NCBI GenBank assembly: GCA_052435735.1
Contig: JBQVNB010000004.1
Location: 1-64,000 of the forward strand
Length of the DNA: 64,000 nucleotides
Source: Aliihoeflea sp052435735
Lineage (GTDB): Bacteria; Pseudomonadota; Alphaproteobacteria; Rhizobiales; Rhizobiaceae
Reading direction: 5' to 3'
Shown here: positions 63,807-64,000 of the stretch, in pieces
How the letters are laid out: each line of letters starts with the position of its first letter
Numbering within the stretch: the stretch's first letter is position 1
Position numbers and translations under genes: made by a program
The notes under the pieces: model-generated
What the model was told of the DNA's origin: nothing
Databases searched by the model: none
The model's input: the letters and a program-made list of their open reading frames with translations, nothing else

Positions 63807-63837
63807 AAAGCCCGGCCATGTGCCGGGCTTTTCTTTT
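63807..63837 (+). terminator. intrinsic terminator
   Basis: AAAGCCCGGC (63807-63816) pairs exactly with GCCGGGCTTT (63822-63831) around CATGT, followed by TCTTTT. It ends the rpiA/DUF2059 unit and isolates gor. Confidence 0.88.
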
Positions 63838-63885
63838 GGGCGATGCGGTCTTAAGTCTTGCCCCGAAACCTAGAAAGGCCGCCGC

Positions 63886-64000
63886 ATGACCCAGTACGAC
63901 TATGATCTCTTCGTGATCGGCGGCGGATCGGGTGGCGTGCGGGCAGGGCGCGTCGCCGCATCGCTCGGCAAGCGCGTGGCCATCGCCGAGGAATACCGCT
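63886..64000 (+). CDS. gor: glutathione-disulfide reductase (start only)
   Basis: Only the first 38 residues lie in the window. They contain the FAD-binding motif FVIGGGSGGVRAGRVAASLG, and VRAGR after the glycine loop is typical of glutathione reductase among the pyridine-nucleotide disulfide reductases. The redox-active CVxxGC motif lies beyond the edge, so the call rests on the N-terminus. It has its own start 49 bp after the terminator. Confidence 0.75.
   Translation, partial: MTQYDYDLFVIGGGSGGVRAGRVAASLGKRVAIAEEYR

Overview
The window reads as a chromosomal segment of a high-GC alphaproteobacterium of the Hyphomicrobiales (Rhizobiales), probably near Mesorhizobium and other Phyllobacteriaceae. 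This rests on three things: an uninterrupted 14-gene nuo operon carrying the helix-hairpin-helix accessory protein found with rhizobial complex I; the order birA, rnj, mce, DUF1467, proS, lolC, lolD; and the short alphaproteobacterial prolyl-tRNA synthetase. The genus is an inference from gene content.

Layout. 1-1.15 kb: an IS5-family transposase next to GGGAGGG palindromic repeats. 1.2-5.2 kb: an Lrp-type regulator divergent from a fused indolepyruvate:ferredoxin oxidoreductase. 5.4-21.1 kb: nuoABCDEFGHIJKLMN with two extra genes, an HhH protein between nuoF and nuoG and a 63-residue membrane protein between nuoH and nuoI. 21.1-28.5 kb: housekeeping genes (biotin ligase, RNase J, methylmalonyl-CoA epimerase, DUF1467, prolyl-tRNA synthetase, lipoprotein exporter LolCD), with a tandem/inverted repeat and a 411-bp structured gap. 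28.5-33 kb: a minus-strand run deoC, two-domain aldehyde dehydrogenase, HpaR-like MarR, maleylacetoacetate isomerase. 33.2-39.5 kb: a catabolic island with a TRAP transporter, an FMN alpha-hydroxy-acid dehydrogenase, a benzoylformate-decarboxylase-like TPP enzyme and a MarR regulator. 39.7-42.4 kb: a Tat-exported SGNH-like protein and a GT4 glycosyltransferase. 42.6-50.7 kb: dusA, a TauE/SafE permease, a retropepsin-like protease, DUF1289, cobT, a membrane histidine kinase, a thermonuclease, a GST, a uracil-DNA glycosylase with no ATG/GTG/TTG start, and an Lrp regulator. 50.7-56.5 kb: a beta-hydroxyacid dehydrogenase, molybdenum-cofactor genes mobB, mobA and moaA, and two transporters. 56.5-64 kb: MarR, rhodanese, class I fumarase, a large L,D-transpeptidase, tRNA-Val(CAC), gph, rpiA, a DUF2059 protein and the start of gor.

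How the genes fit together. The TRAP genes, the hydroxy-acid dehydrogenase and the TPP decarboxylase make a plausible import, oxidise and decarboxylate route for an aromatic 2-hydroxy acid such as mandelate. The strongest non-obvious signal is an 18-bp near-palindrome, TAGTTTGGnnnCAAACAA, found both upstream of the TRAP operon (33096-33113) and between the MarR gene and the TPP enzyme (39013-39030). This points to a single MarR regulon. The second is the glycosylase at 49481-50110: its two N-terminal cluster cysteines and its GQAPG motif lie upstream of the first ATG, so translation probably starts at a CTG that overlaps the GST stop codon. All functions are read from motifs and neighbours; no database search was possible.
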